Shown: positions 1-8,500 of the stretch, piece by piece
How positions within the stretch are numbered: the first letter of the stretch is position 1
How the letters are laid out: each line of letters opens with the position of its first letter
Assembly (NCBI RefSeq): GCF_000620105.1
Contig: NZ_JHVK01000005.1
Coordinates: 124,001-188,000 of the forward strand
Origin: Microvirgula aerodenitrificans DSM 15089
GTDB taxonomy: Bacteria; Pseudomonadota; Gammaproteobacteria; Burkholderiales; Aquaspirillaceae
Length of the DNA stretch: 64,000 nt
Direction: 5' to 3'
The notes under the pieces: generated by a model
What the model saw: only the letters and a program-made list of their open reading frames with translations
What the model was told of the DNA's origin: nothing
Databases searched by the model: none
Made by a program: the position numbers and the translations under genes

Positions 1-28
1 GCAGAACCATCAGCATGATCTGCCTCCG

Positions 29-454
29 TCAGGGTGCCGGATGCCGGTGCGACCAGGCGGCAAACAGCGCCATGCCGGCCAGCATGGCCAGCGTGAACAC
101 GATGGCCTTGCCGACCCCTGCCCCGGCCAGCAGCAACGCCGGTCCCGGACACAGGCCGGCCAGGCCCCAGCCGATGCCGAACAGCAGACTGCCGAGCCAC
201 AGCCGGCGGTCGATCGCGGTCGCGGTCGGCAGCCGCATCGGCAAGCCCAGCCATGACACGGTCCGTCGGCGGGCCATGGCAAACGCCAGCAAGCCGACCA
301 CCACCGCGCCGCCCATCACCAGTCCCAGCGACGGGTCCCAGTCGCCAGCCAGGTCGAGAAAGCCCAGCACCTTGGCCGGACTGGCCATGCCGGCCACGAT
401 CAGGCCCAGGCCAAAGACCAGGCCGGACAGCGCCGCAAACAGTATGTTCATCAT
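29..454 (-). CDS. YeeE/YedE-family half transporter, second subunit (PmpB/TsuA-like)
   Basis: A 141-residue integral membrane protein, about half the size of full-length YeeE/YedE sulfur transporters. These half-size forms occur as adjacent pairs thought to import thiosulfate or related sulfur species across the inner membrane. Visible features are Gly-rich membrane segments, an opening GLVFGLGLIVAGM helix and the conserved GLCPGPAL motif, whose Cys is characteristic of the family. It follows its partner by 8 bases and is last in an apparent three-gene operon led by an ArsR-type repressor. ATG codons at 454 and 451 are both usable; GGGG lies about 7 bases before the first. The exact substrate is inferred from family and context. 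Confidence 0.85.
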   Translation of the reverse strand: MMNILFAALSGLVFGLGLIVAGMASPAKVLGFLDLAGDWDPSLGLVMGGAVVVGLLAFAMARRRTVSWLGLPMRLPTATAIDRRLWLGSLLFGIGWGLAGLCPGPALLLAGAGVGKAIVFTLAMLAGMALFAAWSHRHPAP

Positions 455-462
455 TGTCTGTC

Positions 463-897
463 TCACCCCGCCAGCAAATGGCGCATTACGTACACGGTGG
501 CAAAGCCGGTGGCCATGAAGCCCAGCGTGGCGACCAGCGAGCGCGGCGACAGCCGTGACAGGCCACACACCCCGTGCCCGCTGGTACAGCCCGAGCCGAG
601 CCGGGTGCCGAAGCCGACCAGGACGCCGGCCACGATCAGCAGCGGCCAGCCGGCATCGATCACGGCGGACGGCAGCGGCGCGGCAATCCGGTACAGCCAC
701 GGCGCCAGCATCAGCCCGGCCAGGAAAGCCACGCGCCAGCCGGTATCACCGCGCAGCGGGCGCAGCAGGCCACCGGCAATGCCGCTGATACCGGCGATGC
801 GACCGTTGCACAATACCAACAGCGCAGCCCCGATACCGATCAGCGCACCGCCGGCCAGGGCGGTCCACGGGGTGAAATGCAGCCAGTCAATGGTCAT
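463..897 (-). CDS. YeeE/YedE-family half transporter, first subunit (PmpA-like)
   Basis: A 144-residue inner-membrane protein carrying the hallmark GSGCTSGHGVCG motif at residues 101-112 (Cys104, His108, Cys111), which is diagnostic for the YeeE/YedE (sulfur transport) family. It pairs with the next half-size subunit 8 bases downstream, so the two together probably form one functional transporter. Its ATG overlaps the stop of the upstream ArsR-type gene (ATGA), showing tight translational coupling and shared repression. In BigR-type operons such membrane proteins are thought to move sulfur species made or removed by the linked persulfide dioxygenase; that role here is inference. Confidence 0.88.
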   Translation of the reverse strand: MTIDWLHFTPWTALAGGALIGIGAALLVLCNGRIAGISGIAGGLLRPLRGDTGWRVAFLAGLMLAPWLYRIAAPLPSAVIDAGWPLLIVAGVLVGFGTRLGSGCTSGHGVCGLSRLSPRSLVATLGFMATGFATVYVMRHLLAG

Positions 898-1223
898 GGC
901 GTGTCGTCCTTCGGGCAGTACAGCAGGTACAGTGTGCCAAGCAGTGTCAGCACCTTGTCGTCGGCAACCGAGTAGAAAATGCGCTTGCCGTCGCGGCGGG
1001 TCGTGACCAGCCCTTCGGCGCGCAGCACGCCGAGTTGTTGCGACAGGGTCGGCTGCCGGATGCCGAGCAGGCTTTCCAGTTCGCTGACCGAGCGTTCGCC
1101 CTGCGACAGCTGGCACAGCAGCAGCAGGCGATCCTCGTTGGCCAGCGTGCGCAGCACGGTAGCGGTTTCAGCGGCGGCCAGACGCATGACGCTGATGTTC
1201 AGGTCCGGATGGGGTATGTCCAT
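894..1223 (-). CDS. ArsR-family persulfide-sensing repressor (BigR/SqrR/YgaV type)
   Basis: A 109-residue winged-helix repressor. The HTH core includes GIRQPTLSQQLGVLRAEGLV, close to BigR of Agrobacterium and Xylella. Two cysteines, Cys37 (LLLCQL) and Cys103 (LLYCPK), sit where BigR and SqrR carry the pair that forms a disulfide or polysulfide bridge on exposure to persulfide and releases DNA. No ArsR-type metal box (CVC) is present, which argues against metal sensing. ATG 1223 follows GGAAG. It heads an operon with two sulfur-transport half-proteins and faces a divergent persulfide-dioxygenase-like gene across an AT-rich gap, so it likely represses both directions. Confidence 0.9.
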   Translation of the reverse strand: MDIPHPDLNISVMRLAAAETATVLRTLANEDRLLLLCQLSQGERSVSELESLLGIRQPTLSQQLGVLRAEGLVTTRRDGKRIFYSVADDKVLTLLGTLYLLYCPKDDTP

Positions 1224-1248
1224 CTTGCTTCCTTGATGCGGATTGCCA

Positions 1249-1286
1249 ATATTATATTGAATGATATTATGTATATCAACATATCG
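1249..1286. promoter_or_regulatory. Divergent promoter/operator region of the BigR-type regulator
   Basis: A conspicuously AT-rich block in a GC-rich background between the divergent repressor and hydrolase genes. It contains ATATTATATTGAATGATATT and repeated ATAT elements with imperfect dyad symmetry. BigR-family repressors bind AT-rich palindromes placed over such divergent promoters, so this is the expected operator and promoter overlap. The exact site boundaries cannot be read from sequence alone. Confidence 0.55.
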
Positions 1287-1308
1287 TTTACCTGCCCCCG
1301 GAGCCGCC

Positions 1309-2169
1309 ATGTCGCCCAGCATCGAAGCCCTGCATGACAGCACGACCGCCACCGTCACCTATGTCGTCTACGACGCGCCGGGCGGCTACGCGGCCATTAT
1401 CGATCCGGTACTCGACTACGACCCGAAAGCCAGCCGGACCGGCACGGCCTCGGCCGAACGCGTGCTCGACTGCCTGCGCCGGCACGACTTGCGCGTCGCC
1501 TGGATCCTGGAAACCCATGCCCACGCCGACCACCTGAGCGCGGCGCAGTGGCTGAAGGCGCGGGTCGGCGGCACGGTCGCCATCGGCGAGCATATCCGCA
1601 ACGTCCAGCGGACCTTCAGCGCCCTGTACCACCTTGGCGACGGGGCGCCGGCCGATGGCGCGCCGTTCGATCACCTGTTCCGGGACGGGGACACCTTCGC
1701 CATCGGCGCGCTGACGGCCTGCGCCCTGCACGTGCCGGGACACACGCCGGCCGACATCGCCTACCGGATCGGCGACGCGGTCTTTGTCGGCGATACGCTG
1801 TTCATGCCCGATGTCGGCACCGCACGTTGCGACTTTCCCGGCGGTGACGCACGCCGGCTGTACCACTCGATCCGCAGGCTGCTCGCCCTGCCCGGCGACA
1901 CGCGGCTGTTCATGTGCCATGACTACCCGCCGCCGGGCCGCGCCGCCGCCTGGGAAACGACGGTGAGCGCGCAGCGCCTCGGCAATATCCATGTCCGTGA
2001 CGGCATCGGCGAGGACGACTTCGTCCACATGCGCACGGCGCGCGACCGGACGCTGGACATGCCGGCGCTGATCTGGCCGTCCGTCCAGGTCAACATCCGC
2101 GCCGGCCAGTTGCCGGCGGCGGAAAGCAACGGCATGCGCTACCTGAAGATCCCGCTCGACGCGTCATAG
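1309..2169 (+). CDS. Metallo-beta-lactamase-fold hydrolase, Blh/ETHE1-like persulfide dioxygenase
   Basis: A 286-residue MBL-fold protein. The metal motif ETHAHADHLS gives His70, His72, Asp74 and His75; a later HVPGHTPADIAY supplies another His, and VGDTLFMPDVGTARCDFPGG matches the persulfide dioxygenase/Blh subgroup, where an iron centre oxidises glutathione persulfide to sulfite. The gene is divergent from a BigR-type repressor, as blh is in the known bigR operons. ATG 1309 was chosen because the upstream in-frame codons lie in the AT-rich operator. Convergent with the next gene: the stop codons are one base apart. The persulfide substrate is inferred from family and context. Confidence 0.88.
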   Translation: MSPSIEALHDSTTATVTYVVYDAPGGYAAIIDPVLDYDPKASRTGTASAERVLDCLRRHDLRVAWILETHAHADHLSAAQWLKARVGGTVAIGEHIRNVQRTFSALYHLGDGAPADGAPFDHLFRDGDTFAIGALTACALHVPGHTPADIAYRIGDAVFVGDTLFMPDVGTARCDFPGGDARRLYHSIRRLLALPGDTRLFMCHDYPPPGRAAAWETTVSAQRLGNIHVRDGIGEDDFVHMRTARDRTLDMPALIWPSVQVNIRAGQLPAAESNGMRYLKIPLDAS

Positions 2170-2170
2170 C

Positions 2171-3577
2171 TCAGAGGCGGAAGAACAGCCAGGTCAGCAC
2201 CAGGAACAGTGGCAGCAGGATCGCGCACGACCACAGCAGGAAGCCGAAGAAGCTCGGCATGGCGATGCCGCGCTGCTCGGCAATTGCCTTGACCATGAAG
2301 TTCGGCGCATTGCCGATATAGGTCAGCGCCCCCATGAATACGGCCCCCATCGAGATCGCCAGCAGGGTCTGCGGCAGTTGCGTCATCAGCGTGAACGCAT
2401 CACCGGCGGCCAGGTTGAAGAACACCAGGTAGGTCGGCGCATTGTCGAGGAAGCCGGACAGGAAGCCGGTCATCCAGAAGTACATGGCGTTGATCGGCAG
2501 GCCGTCCTCGCCGGACACCAGGCTGACGATGGCCGCCAGATGGCCGTCACTGCCGGCGCGCAGGATGGCGATGGCCGGCGCGATGGTAATGAAGATGCCG
2601 GCGAACAGCTTGCCGACTTCCAGGATCGGGTCCCAGTTGAATTCGTTGCCGGCCCGCACCTGCTTCGGCGTCAGCAGCAGCGACAGCAGCGCCAGTCCGA
2701 TCAGCAGCAGGTCGCGCACCAGGTTCTGCAGTTCCAGCGGGGTACCGAGCACATCGAAGGCGATGCCGGGTTTCCAGAAGCCGGACAGCAGCACGGCACC
2801 GATCACACCAGGCAGCAGCAACAGGTTCAGGCGGCCATACAGCTTCAGCGGCGTCGGCGGCGCGCCATCGTCCACGGCGACGCCATCGCGGCGGAAGTAA
2901 TAGCTGTCGATCACGTAGAACACGGCCAGCAGCGCCAGCGACAGCAGCAGCACCGGCAGCGCCATGGCCTTGACGGTCCAGAAGAAGTCGACCCCCTTCA
3001 GGAAACCGAGGAACAGCGGCGGATCGCCCAGCGGCGTCAGGCCACCGCCGACGTTGGCGACCAGGAAAATGAAGAACACCACCACGTGCACGCTGCTGGC
3101 GCGGCCATGGTTGGCTTTCAGCACCGGCCGGATCAGCAGCATGGCCGCGCCGGTGGTGCCCATCAGCGAGGCCAGCAATGTGCCGATGGCCAGCAGCCCG
3201 GTGTTCAGCGCCGGCGTCGCACGCAGCGTGCCCCACACCAGGATGCCGCCGGACAGTGTATACAGAGAGAACAGCAGGACGATGAACGGGATGTACTCGG
3301 CCACCAGCGCATGCGCCAGCAGCGCCAGGGTGGTGGAACTGCCGAAGGTGATGGTGAACGGCAGCAGGAACAGCACGGTCCACAGGGCGGTGATCTTGCC
3401 GAAATGGTGATGCCAGATGCCCGGCGCAAAGATCGGGAACAGGGCAATCGACAGCAGGATGCCGCAGAACGGCAGGGTCCAGCCCAGACTCAGTGTGGTG
3501 CCATCGAGGTCGGCAGCACTCGCCACGCCGGGCAGCAGGAACAGAAACGGCAACAAGTGTTTCAGGATCGGCTTCAT
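2171..3577 (-). CDS. NhaD-like sodium:proton antiporter (ArsB/NhaD ion-transporter superfamily)
   Basis: A 468-residue polytopic inner-membrane protein, with a possible cleavable N-terminal signal (LPGVASAA) and about 11-12 further hydrophobic segments. Family signatures visible include the VANVGGGLTPLGDPPLFLGF region and FLDNAPTYLVFFNLA, both typical of the NhaD/citrate-transporter-like group that exchanges sodium for protons. The Asp-Pro-Pro loop and the Asp-Asn-Ala-Pro loop are the conserved re-entrant signatures. It stands alone, convergent with the hydrolase. A dicarboxylate or arsenite substrate is possible for the superfamily, but the motifs fit best with a Na+/H+ antiporter. Confidence 0.8.
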   Translation of the reverse strand: MKPILKHLLPFLFLLPGVASAADLDGTTLSLGWTLPFCGILLSIALFPIFAPGIWHHHFGKITALWTVLFLLPFTITFGSSTTLALLAHALVAEYIPFIVLLFSLYTLSGGILVWGTLRATPALNTGLLAIGTLLASLMGTTGAAMLLIRPVLKANHGRASSVHVVVFFIFLVANVGGGLTPLGDPPLFLGFLKGVDFFWTVKAMALPVLLLSLALLAVFYVIDSYYFRRDGVAVDDGAPPTPLKLYGRLNLLLLPGVIGAVLLSGFWKPGIAFDVLGTPLELQNLVRDLLLIGLALLSLLLTPKQVRAGNEFNWDPILEVGKLFAGIFITIAPAIAILRAGSDGHLAAIVSLVSGEDGLPINAMYFWMTGFLSGFLDNAPTYLVFFNLAAGDAFTLMTQLPQTLLAISMGAVFMGALTYIGNAPNFMVKAIAEQRGIAMPSFFGFLLWSCAILLPLFLVLTWLFFRL

Positions 3578-3819
3578 TCAGTCTCCAGCCCGGCTGGTAC
3601 CGGGCATTCTGATGGGTCGAGGGAAATCGCAGGCGGAAAGCAGGCGGGAAACGCTAAAGTCGGCATAAAATATGCCGTTGAAAAAAAGCGAACGCACTGC
3701 ACCATGCAGCAGCGAACAAGATAACGCCCTGTGACCACAAGACTCAAGTCGACGATCCATGCCGCCGCTCAGCCGGGTGCCGGTCGCCGGCCTGACACCG
3801 GACAAAACCATATCAAGTC

Positions 3820-4086
3820 ATGAGTGAAGACAACAGCAACAGCAGTGGATACAACTATGCACTGGAAGTCAGGTTCGCCATCGGCGTCCAGCCGCGGGAC
3901 GTCCGTATTCTCCACCGCTCGATGGCTTTCAAGTCGCATCTGGTCAGCGAATGGGCATTGATGCAGGAAGCCAAGGATTTTGCCCGCCGCCAGCTTGAGG
4001 ATGAGGGTTTCCCGGCCAGCGAGGTCCGCATCCTCAATGTCACCGCCACGCTCGGCAAGAAGGTGATCGGCAACGAGAGTCGCTGA
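3820..4086 (+). CDS. Small conserved-looking protein of unknown function
   Basis: An 88-residue soluble protein that I do not recognise. It has no signal peptide, no membrane segment and no cysteine. A polar Ser/Asn-rich start is followed by two alternating beta-like stretches (ALEVRFAIGV and VRILNVTATL) around an amphipathic helix with EAKDFARRQLEDEGF. The composition resembles small alpha/beta domains with a ferredoxin-like topology. Codon use matches neighbours and a strong bidirectional terminator follows the stop, supporting a genuine gene. The start is the only in-frame ATG near the front; the Shine-Dalgarno sequence is weak. Confidence 0.65.
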   Translation: MSEDNSNSSGYNYALEVRFAIGVQPRDVRILHRSMAFKSHLVSEWALMQEAKDFARRQLEDEGFPASEVRILNVTATLGKKVIGNESR

Positions 4087-4110
4087 GCACCGCTTGCCGG
4101 TGCAGGCATG

Positions 4111-4143
4111 AAAAAACGGCGCGACAGATGTCGCGCCGTTTTT
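4111..4143. terminator. Bidirectional intrinsic terminator
   Basis: A near-perfect hairpin, ACGGCGCGACA pairing with TGTCGCGCCGT, with an A6 run before it and a T5 run after it. It can therefore end transcripts from both converging genes: the small protein to the left and the amino-acid-binding lipoprotein to the right. Confidence 0.92.
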
Positions 4144-4163
4144 CACTTGATGACGCTCGCCAA

Positions 4164-5354
4164 TCAGTGACCGCCGCCGATGGTTTCCAGCACGGTCCAG
4201 TTGCCGCCCTGGGCCTTGTAGACGGTGATGCCGCCTTCCTTCAGGTCGCCCTTGTCGTCATACGCCCAGGCCGACGAGGTCACGCCCGAGTAGTTGATCT
4301 TGGCCAGTTCCGGCAGGTACTTCGCCGGTTCGGCCGAGTTGGCCTTCTTCATGGCTTCGATCATTGCGCGGGTCGCGTCATAGCCGTACGGCGAGTAGGT
4401 CGCCACGTCCTGCTTGAAGCGGGCCTTGTAGCGGGTCTCGTAGTCCTTGCCCTTCGGCATCTGTTCCAGCGGCAGACCGGCCAGCGAGGCGATGGTGCCG
4501 TCGGCTTCGGCGCCAGCCAGCTTCAGGAAGGTCGGGGTCTTGGTCATTTCGCCGGAAACCAGCGGGGCCTTGATGCCCAGGCGCTTCATCTGCTTGGCCA
4601 TCGGGGCCGATTGCGCATCGGCGCCACCGTAGTAGACCACGTCCGGGTTCACGCCCTTGATGGCGGTCAGGATGGCAGCGAAGTCGGTCGCCTTGTCGGT
4701 GGTGAACTCGCGCTTGAGGATTTCACCGCCGGCAGCCTTGGCCGCCTTCTCGAACTCGTCGGCCAGACCCTGGCCGTAAGCGGTGCGGTCGTCGATGACG
4801 ACGATCTTCTTGCCGAGTTTTTCCACGACCCACTTGCCCATCACGCCACCCTGCTGGGTGTCGGACGTCATCGAACGGAAGGTGGTCTTGAAGCCCTGCT
4901 GGGTGTAGTTCGGTGCGGTCGCCATGGCGATGTTCGGAATGCCGGCATCGTCATAGATCTTCGACGCCGGGATCGCGGTGCCGGAGTTGAAGTGGCCGAT
5001 CAGGCCGCTGATCTTCATGTCGGCGAACTTTTGCGCGATCTGCGTCGCGGTCTTCGGGTCGGCCTGGTCATCTTCAGCCACCAGTTCGAACGTCACCGGC
5101 TTGCCGTCGAGGGTCGGCTTTTCCGCGTTGGCATCTTCGATGGCCAGCGTGACGCCGTTCTTGTATTCCTCGCCGTAGTGGGCTTGCGGGCCGGTCAGCG
5201 GGGCGACGAAACCGATCTTCACCACGCTGGCGCCAGCGGCGGCAGCAGGTTGATCGGCAGCCGGCGCGGCCGCTTCATCCTTCTTGCCGCAGGCCACCAG
5301 GGCCAGGGCAGCTGCAACAGCAGCGGTAATCGTCAGCAGTTTGGTCTTGTTCAT
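4164..5354 (-). CDS. Branched-chain amino acid ABC transporter substrate-binding lipoprotein (LivJ/LivK type)
   Basis: A 396-residue periplasmic binding protein. The N terminus is a lipoprotein signal (LALVACGKK; lipidated Cys about residue 22) followed by an Ala/Pro linker. The mature part, KIGFVAPLTGPQAHYGEEYKNG and onward, is the type-1 fold of Leu/Ile/Val-binding proteins. ATG 5354 with the MNKTK start gives a normal signal peptide; the earlier in-frame ATG at 5387 would add 11 residues in front of it and is rejected. No permease or ATPase genes adjoin it, so partner subunits must be encoded elsewhere. Specificity within branched-chain or other amino acids cannot be read. Confidence 0.9.
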   Translation of the reverse strand: MNKTKLLTITAAVAAALALVACGKKDEAAAPAADQPAAAAGASVVKIGFVAPLTGPQAHYGEEYKNGVTLAIEDANAEKPTLDGKPVTFELVAEDDQADPKTATQIAQKFADMKISGLIGHFNSGTAIPASKIYDDAGIPNIAMATAPNYTQQGFKTTFRSMTSDTQQGGVMGKWVVEKLGKKIVVIDDRTAYGQGLADEFEKAAKAAGGEILKREFTTDKATDFAAILTAIKGVNPDVVYYGGADAQSAPMAKQMKRLGIKAPLVSGEMTKTPTFLKLAGAEADGTIASLAGLPLEQMPKGKDYETRYKARFKQDVATYSPYGYDATRAMIEAMKKANSAEPAKYLPELAKINYSGVTSSAWAYDDKGDLKEGGITVYKAQGGNWTVLETIGGGH

Positions 5355-5501
5355 AGTCTTCCTCTCTACTTTGCAGGGCGAGCCCAAGAAAATATACGCC
5401 GTTTTGCCCGAGTGTCAGGCAAAGATGCCGTGCGGCATTCTAGCGAATTGTCATTGACCAAGGTATAGCCCTGGTTCTTCTTTTTTCGGGGTCGTGTTTT
5501 C

Positions 5502-5534
5502 GAGGGAGCGAGGGGCAAAGCCCCCCGCTCTCTC
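5502..5534. terminator. Long stem-loop downstream of putA (terminator-like)
   Basis: A 15-base arm starting GAGGGAGCG pairs with an arm ending CGCTCTCTC across a three-base AAA loop, with one mismatch and one G-T pair. It begins a few bases after the putA stop. There is no clean U-tract on the putA strand, so it may be a factor-assisted terminator or an mRNA-stabilising 3' hairpin. Confidence 0.5.
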
Positions 5535-5539
5535 AGGCA

Positions 5540-8500
5540 TCAGTCACCGATGCTCATCAGGCTGGCGTTGCCGCCGGCCGCCGTCGTGTTGATGCTGACG
5601 GCACGTTCGTGGACCAGGCGGAACACGTCGTAGCGGCCGTTGTCCCGCACCCGGTTCAGGCCGACGATTTCGCCGTCGCGACCGGCCAGTGCCGGCCGCA
5701 GCGAGGCGGCGACCTCGTCGTCATCGTACAGCGCAGCCTGTACCGGCGCCCGTTCGATACTGTCGGCCACGGCGATCTGCAGACCGGCCGGCAGGCGTGC
5801 AGCCAGCCCGGCGGCAGCCGATCCGGCCAGCACATAGGCCATGTTGCCGGTAGCAAAGACCGCGACCAGCTGGCGGGCCAGTCCCGGCAGCGTCGTCGCC
5901 AGGCACAGCACATTGCCGCGCGGCACGAAGCGCAGGCGGTTGATTTCGCCGGTCGGGCCGGCAAACTCCATCGGCGTCAGCAGCGGCGAATGCTTGCGTT
6001 CATGACCGATCAGGCGGCTGATCGCCTCGCGATCGGCCTCGTCCAGTCCCAGCGTCGGCAGCAGGCCGGCCAGCGTTTCCAGCAGGGTCAGCCCGGCATC
6101 GCCGGCGGCAGTCCCCACCTTCGGCCGCTTGCCGGTCTCGCACAGGCGGTACAGATAGCACGGGCCGCCGGCTTTCGGACCGGTACCGGACAGACCCTCG
6201 CCACCGAACGGCTGCACGCCGACCACGGCACCGACAATATTGCGGTTCACGTACAGGTTGCCGACATGGGCCGTCTCGGCGATCAGGTCGATGGTTTCGT
6301 CGATGCGGCTGTGCACGCCCATGGTCAGGCCGTAGCCGGCGGCATTGATGTCGCGGATGACCTGGGCCATTTCGGCAGCGTGGTAGCGGACGATGTGCAG
6401 CACCGGGCCGAACACTTCGCGCTGCAGCTCGCCGATGGAACCGATCTCGCAGACGAACGGGGCGACGAAGGTACCGGTCGCCGGCACGTCCAGCGTGTGG
6501 AACCACCGGGCTTCGCGCTTCATCCGCTCGATATGTGCCAGCAGATTGCGCTGTGCCTCACCGTCGATGACCGGACCGACGTCGGTCGACAGCACGCGCG
6601 GATCGCCGACCACCAGTTCGTCCATCGCGCCACGGATCATGGCGATGACCTTGTCGGCCACGTCATGCTGCACATACAGCACGCGCAGCGCCGAGCAGCG
6701 CTGGCCGGCCGAGTCGAACGCACTGACCAGCACGTCGCCCACCACCTGTTCGGCCAGGGCCGAGCTGTCGACGATCATGGCGTTCATGCCGCCGGTTTCG
6801 GCGATCAGCGGGATGTCGCCGCCCCGGCGGGCCAGCGTACGGTTGATGATATGGGCGACATCGGTCGAACCGGTAAACAGCACGCCCTTGACGCGGCTGT
6901 CGGCGGTCAGGGCGGCACCGACGGTTTCGCCGCGGCCCGGCAGCAGTTGCAGCGCATCGCGCGGCACGCCGGCCTCGTGCAGCAGGCGCACGGCAAAGGC
7001 GGCGATCAGTGCGGTCTGCTCGGCCGGCTTGGCCAGTACCGGGTTGCCGGCAGCCAGGGCCGACACCACTTCGCCGCAGAAGATCGCCAGCGGGAAGTTC
7101 CACGGGCTGATCGCCACCACCGGCCCCAGCGGGCGATGGGTGTCATTGCTGAACTCGTTGCGGGCCTGCTGCGCGTAGTAGCGGCAGAAATCGACCGCCT
7201 CGCGCACTTCGGCAATCGCATTGGACAGGGTCTTGCCCGCCTCGCGCACGGCCAGCGCCATCAGCGCCGGCATGTTTTCTTCCATCAGGTCGGCGAAGCG
7301 CTCCAGGCAATCGGCGCGTTCGGCCGGCAGGCGATGCGGCCAGTCGGCCGCTGCGGCGGCCTCGAGGGCGACCGGCACGTCCTGCAGCCCGGCTTCGACC
7401 ACGCTGCCGACGATATCGGCCGGATCGGCCGGGTTGCGCACCTCGGTGCGGAGCTCGCCGCTGTGGCTGCCGCCGGCCAGCAGCGGTTCGGCCAGCCACT
7501 GGCGGGCGCAGGCGTCATCCAGTCCGAGCTGCAGCGCGGCCAGCGTCTGCTCGTGGCTCAGATCGAGGCCGGACGAGTTGCGACGTCCGGCACCGTACAG
7601 GTCACGCGGCAACGGAATGCGGGCATGCGGCTCGCCACCGATGCGCGCCGCTTCGGCCACCGGATCGGCCACCAGCTCGTCGATGGACACCGCCTCGTCG
7701 ACGATGCGGTTGACAAAGGAACTGTTGGCACCGTTTTCCAGCAGCCGGCGCACCAGATAGGCCAGCAGCGTTTCATGCGAGCCGACCGGCGCGTAGATGC
7801 GGCAGGCGCGGCCGAGCTTGTCGCCGCCGACCACCTGGTCGTACAGCGTTTCGCCCATGCCGTGCAGGCACTGGAATTCGAACTGCTTGCCTTCGCCAAG
7901 GTGATAAACCGCCGCCAGCGTAAAGGCGTTGTGGCTGGCGAACTGCGGGAAGATGCAGTCCTGCGCGGCCAGCAGGCGCTTGGCGCAGGCAAGGTAGGAC
8001 ACGTCGGTGTAGACCTTGCGGGTATAGACCGGATAGCCGGACTGGCCATCGACCTGGGCGCGCTTGATTTCGGCATCCCAGTACGCGCCCTTGACCAGCC
8101 GGACCATGAAGCGACGACCGGCGCGGCGGGCGAGGTCGATCAGGTAGTCGATGATGAACGGACAGCGCTTCTGGTAGGCCTGCACCACGATGCCGATGCC
8201 GTCCCAGCCGGCCAGGTCGGCGTCGAACGCCAGTTTTTCGACCAGATCGAGCGACAGCTCCATCCGGTCCGCTTCCTCGGCGTCGATGTTGATGCCGATA
8301 TCGTAGCGCCTGGCCAGCAGCATCAGCTGTTTCAGGCGTTCGTACAGTTCGCTCATCACCCGGTCGCGCTGGGCGCGGCTGTAGCGCGGGTGGATGGCGG
8401 ACAGTTTTACCGAAATGCCCGGGCCCTCGATGATGCCGCGGCCATTGGACGCCTTGCCGATGGCGTGGATCGCCATCACGTAGTCATCCATATAGCGCTG

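Noticed and set aside
2378-3724. Long open frame opposite the antiporter gene (448 codons)
   Set aside because: A shadow of the antiporter's codon bias: Gln/Arg/His-rich with no motif, and it lies wholly on the opposite strand of a well-supported gene.
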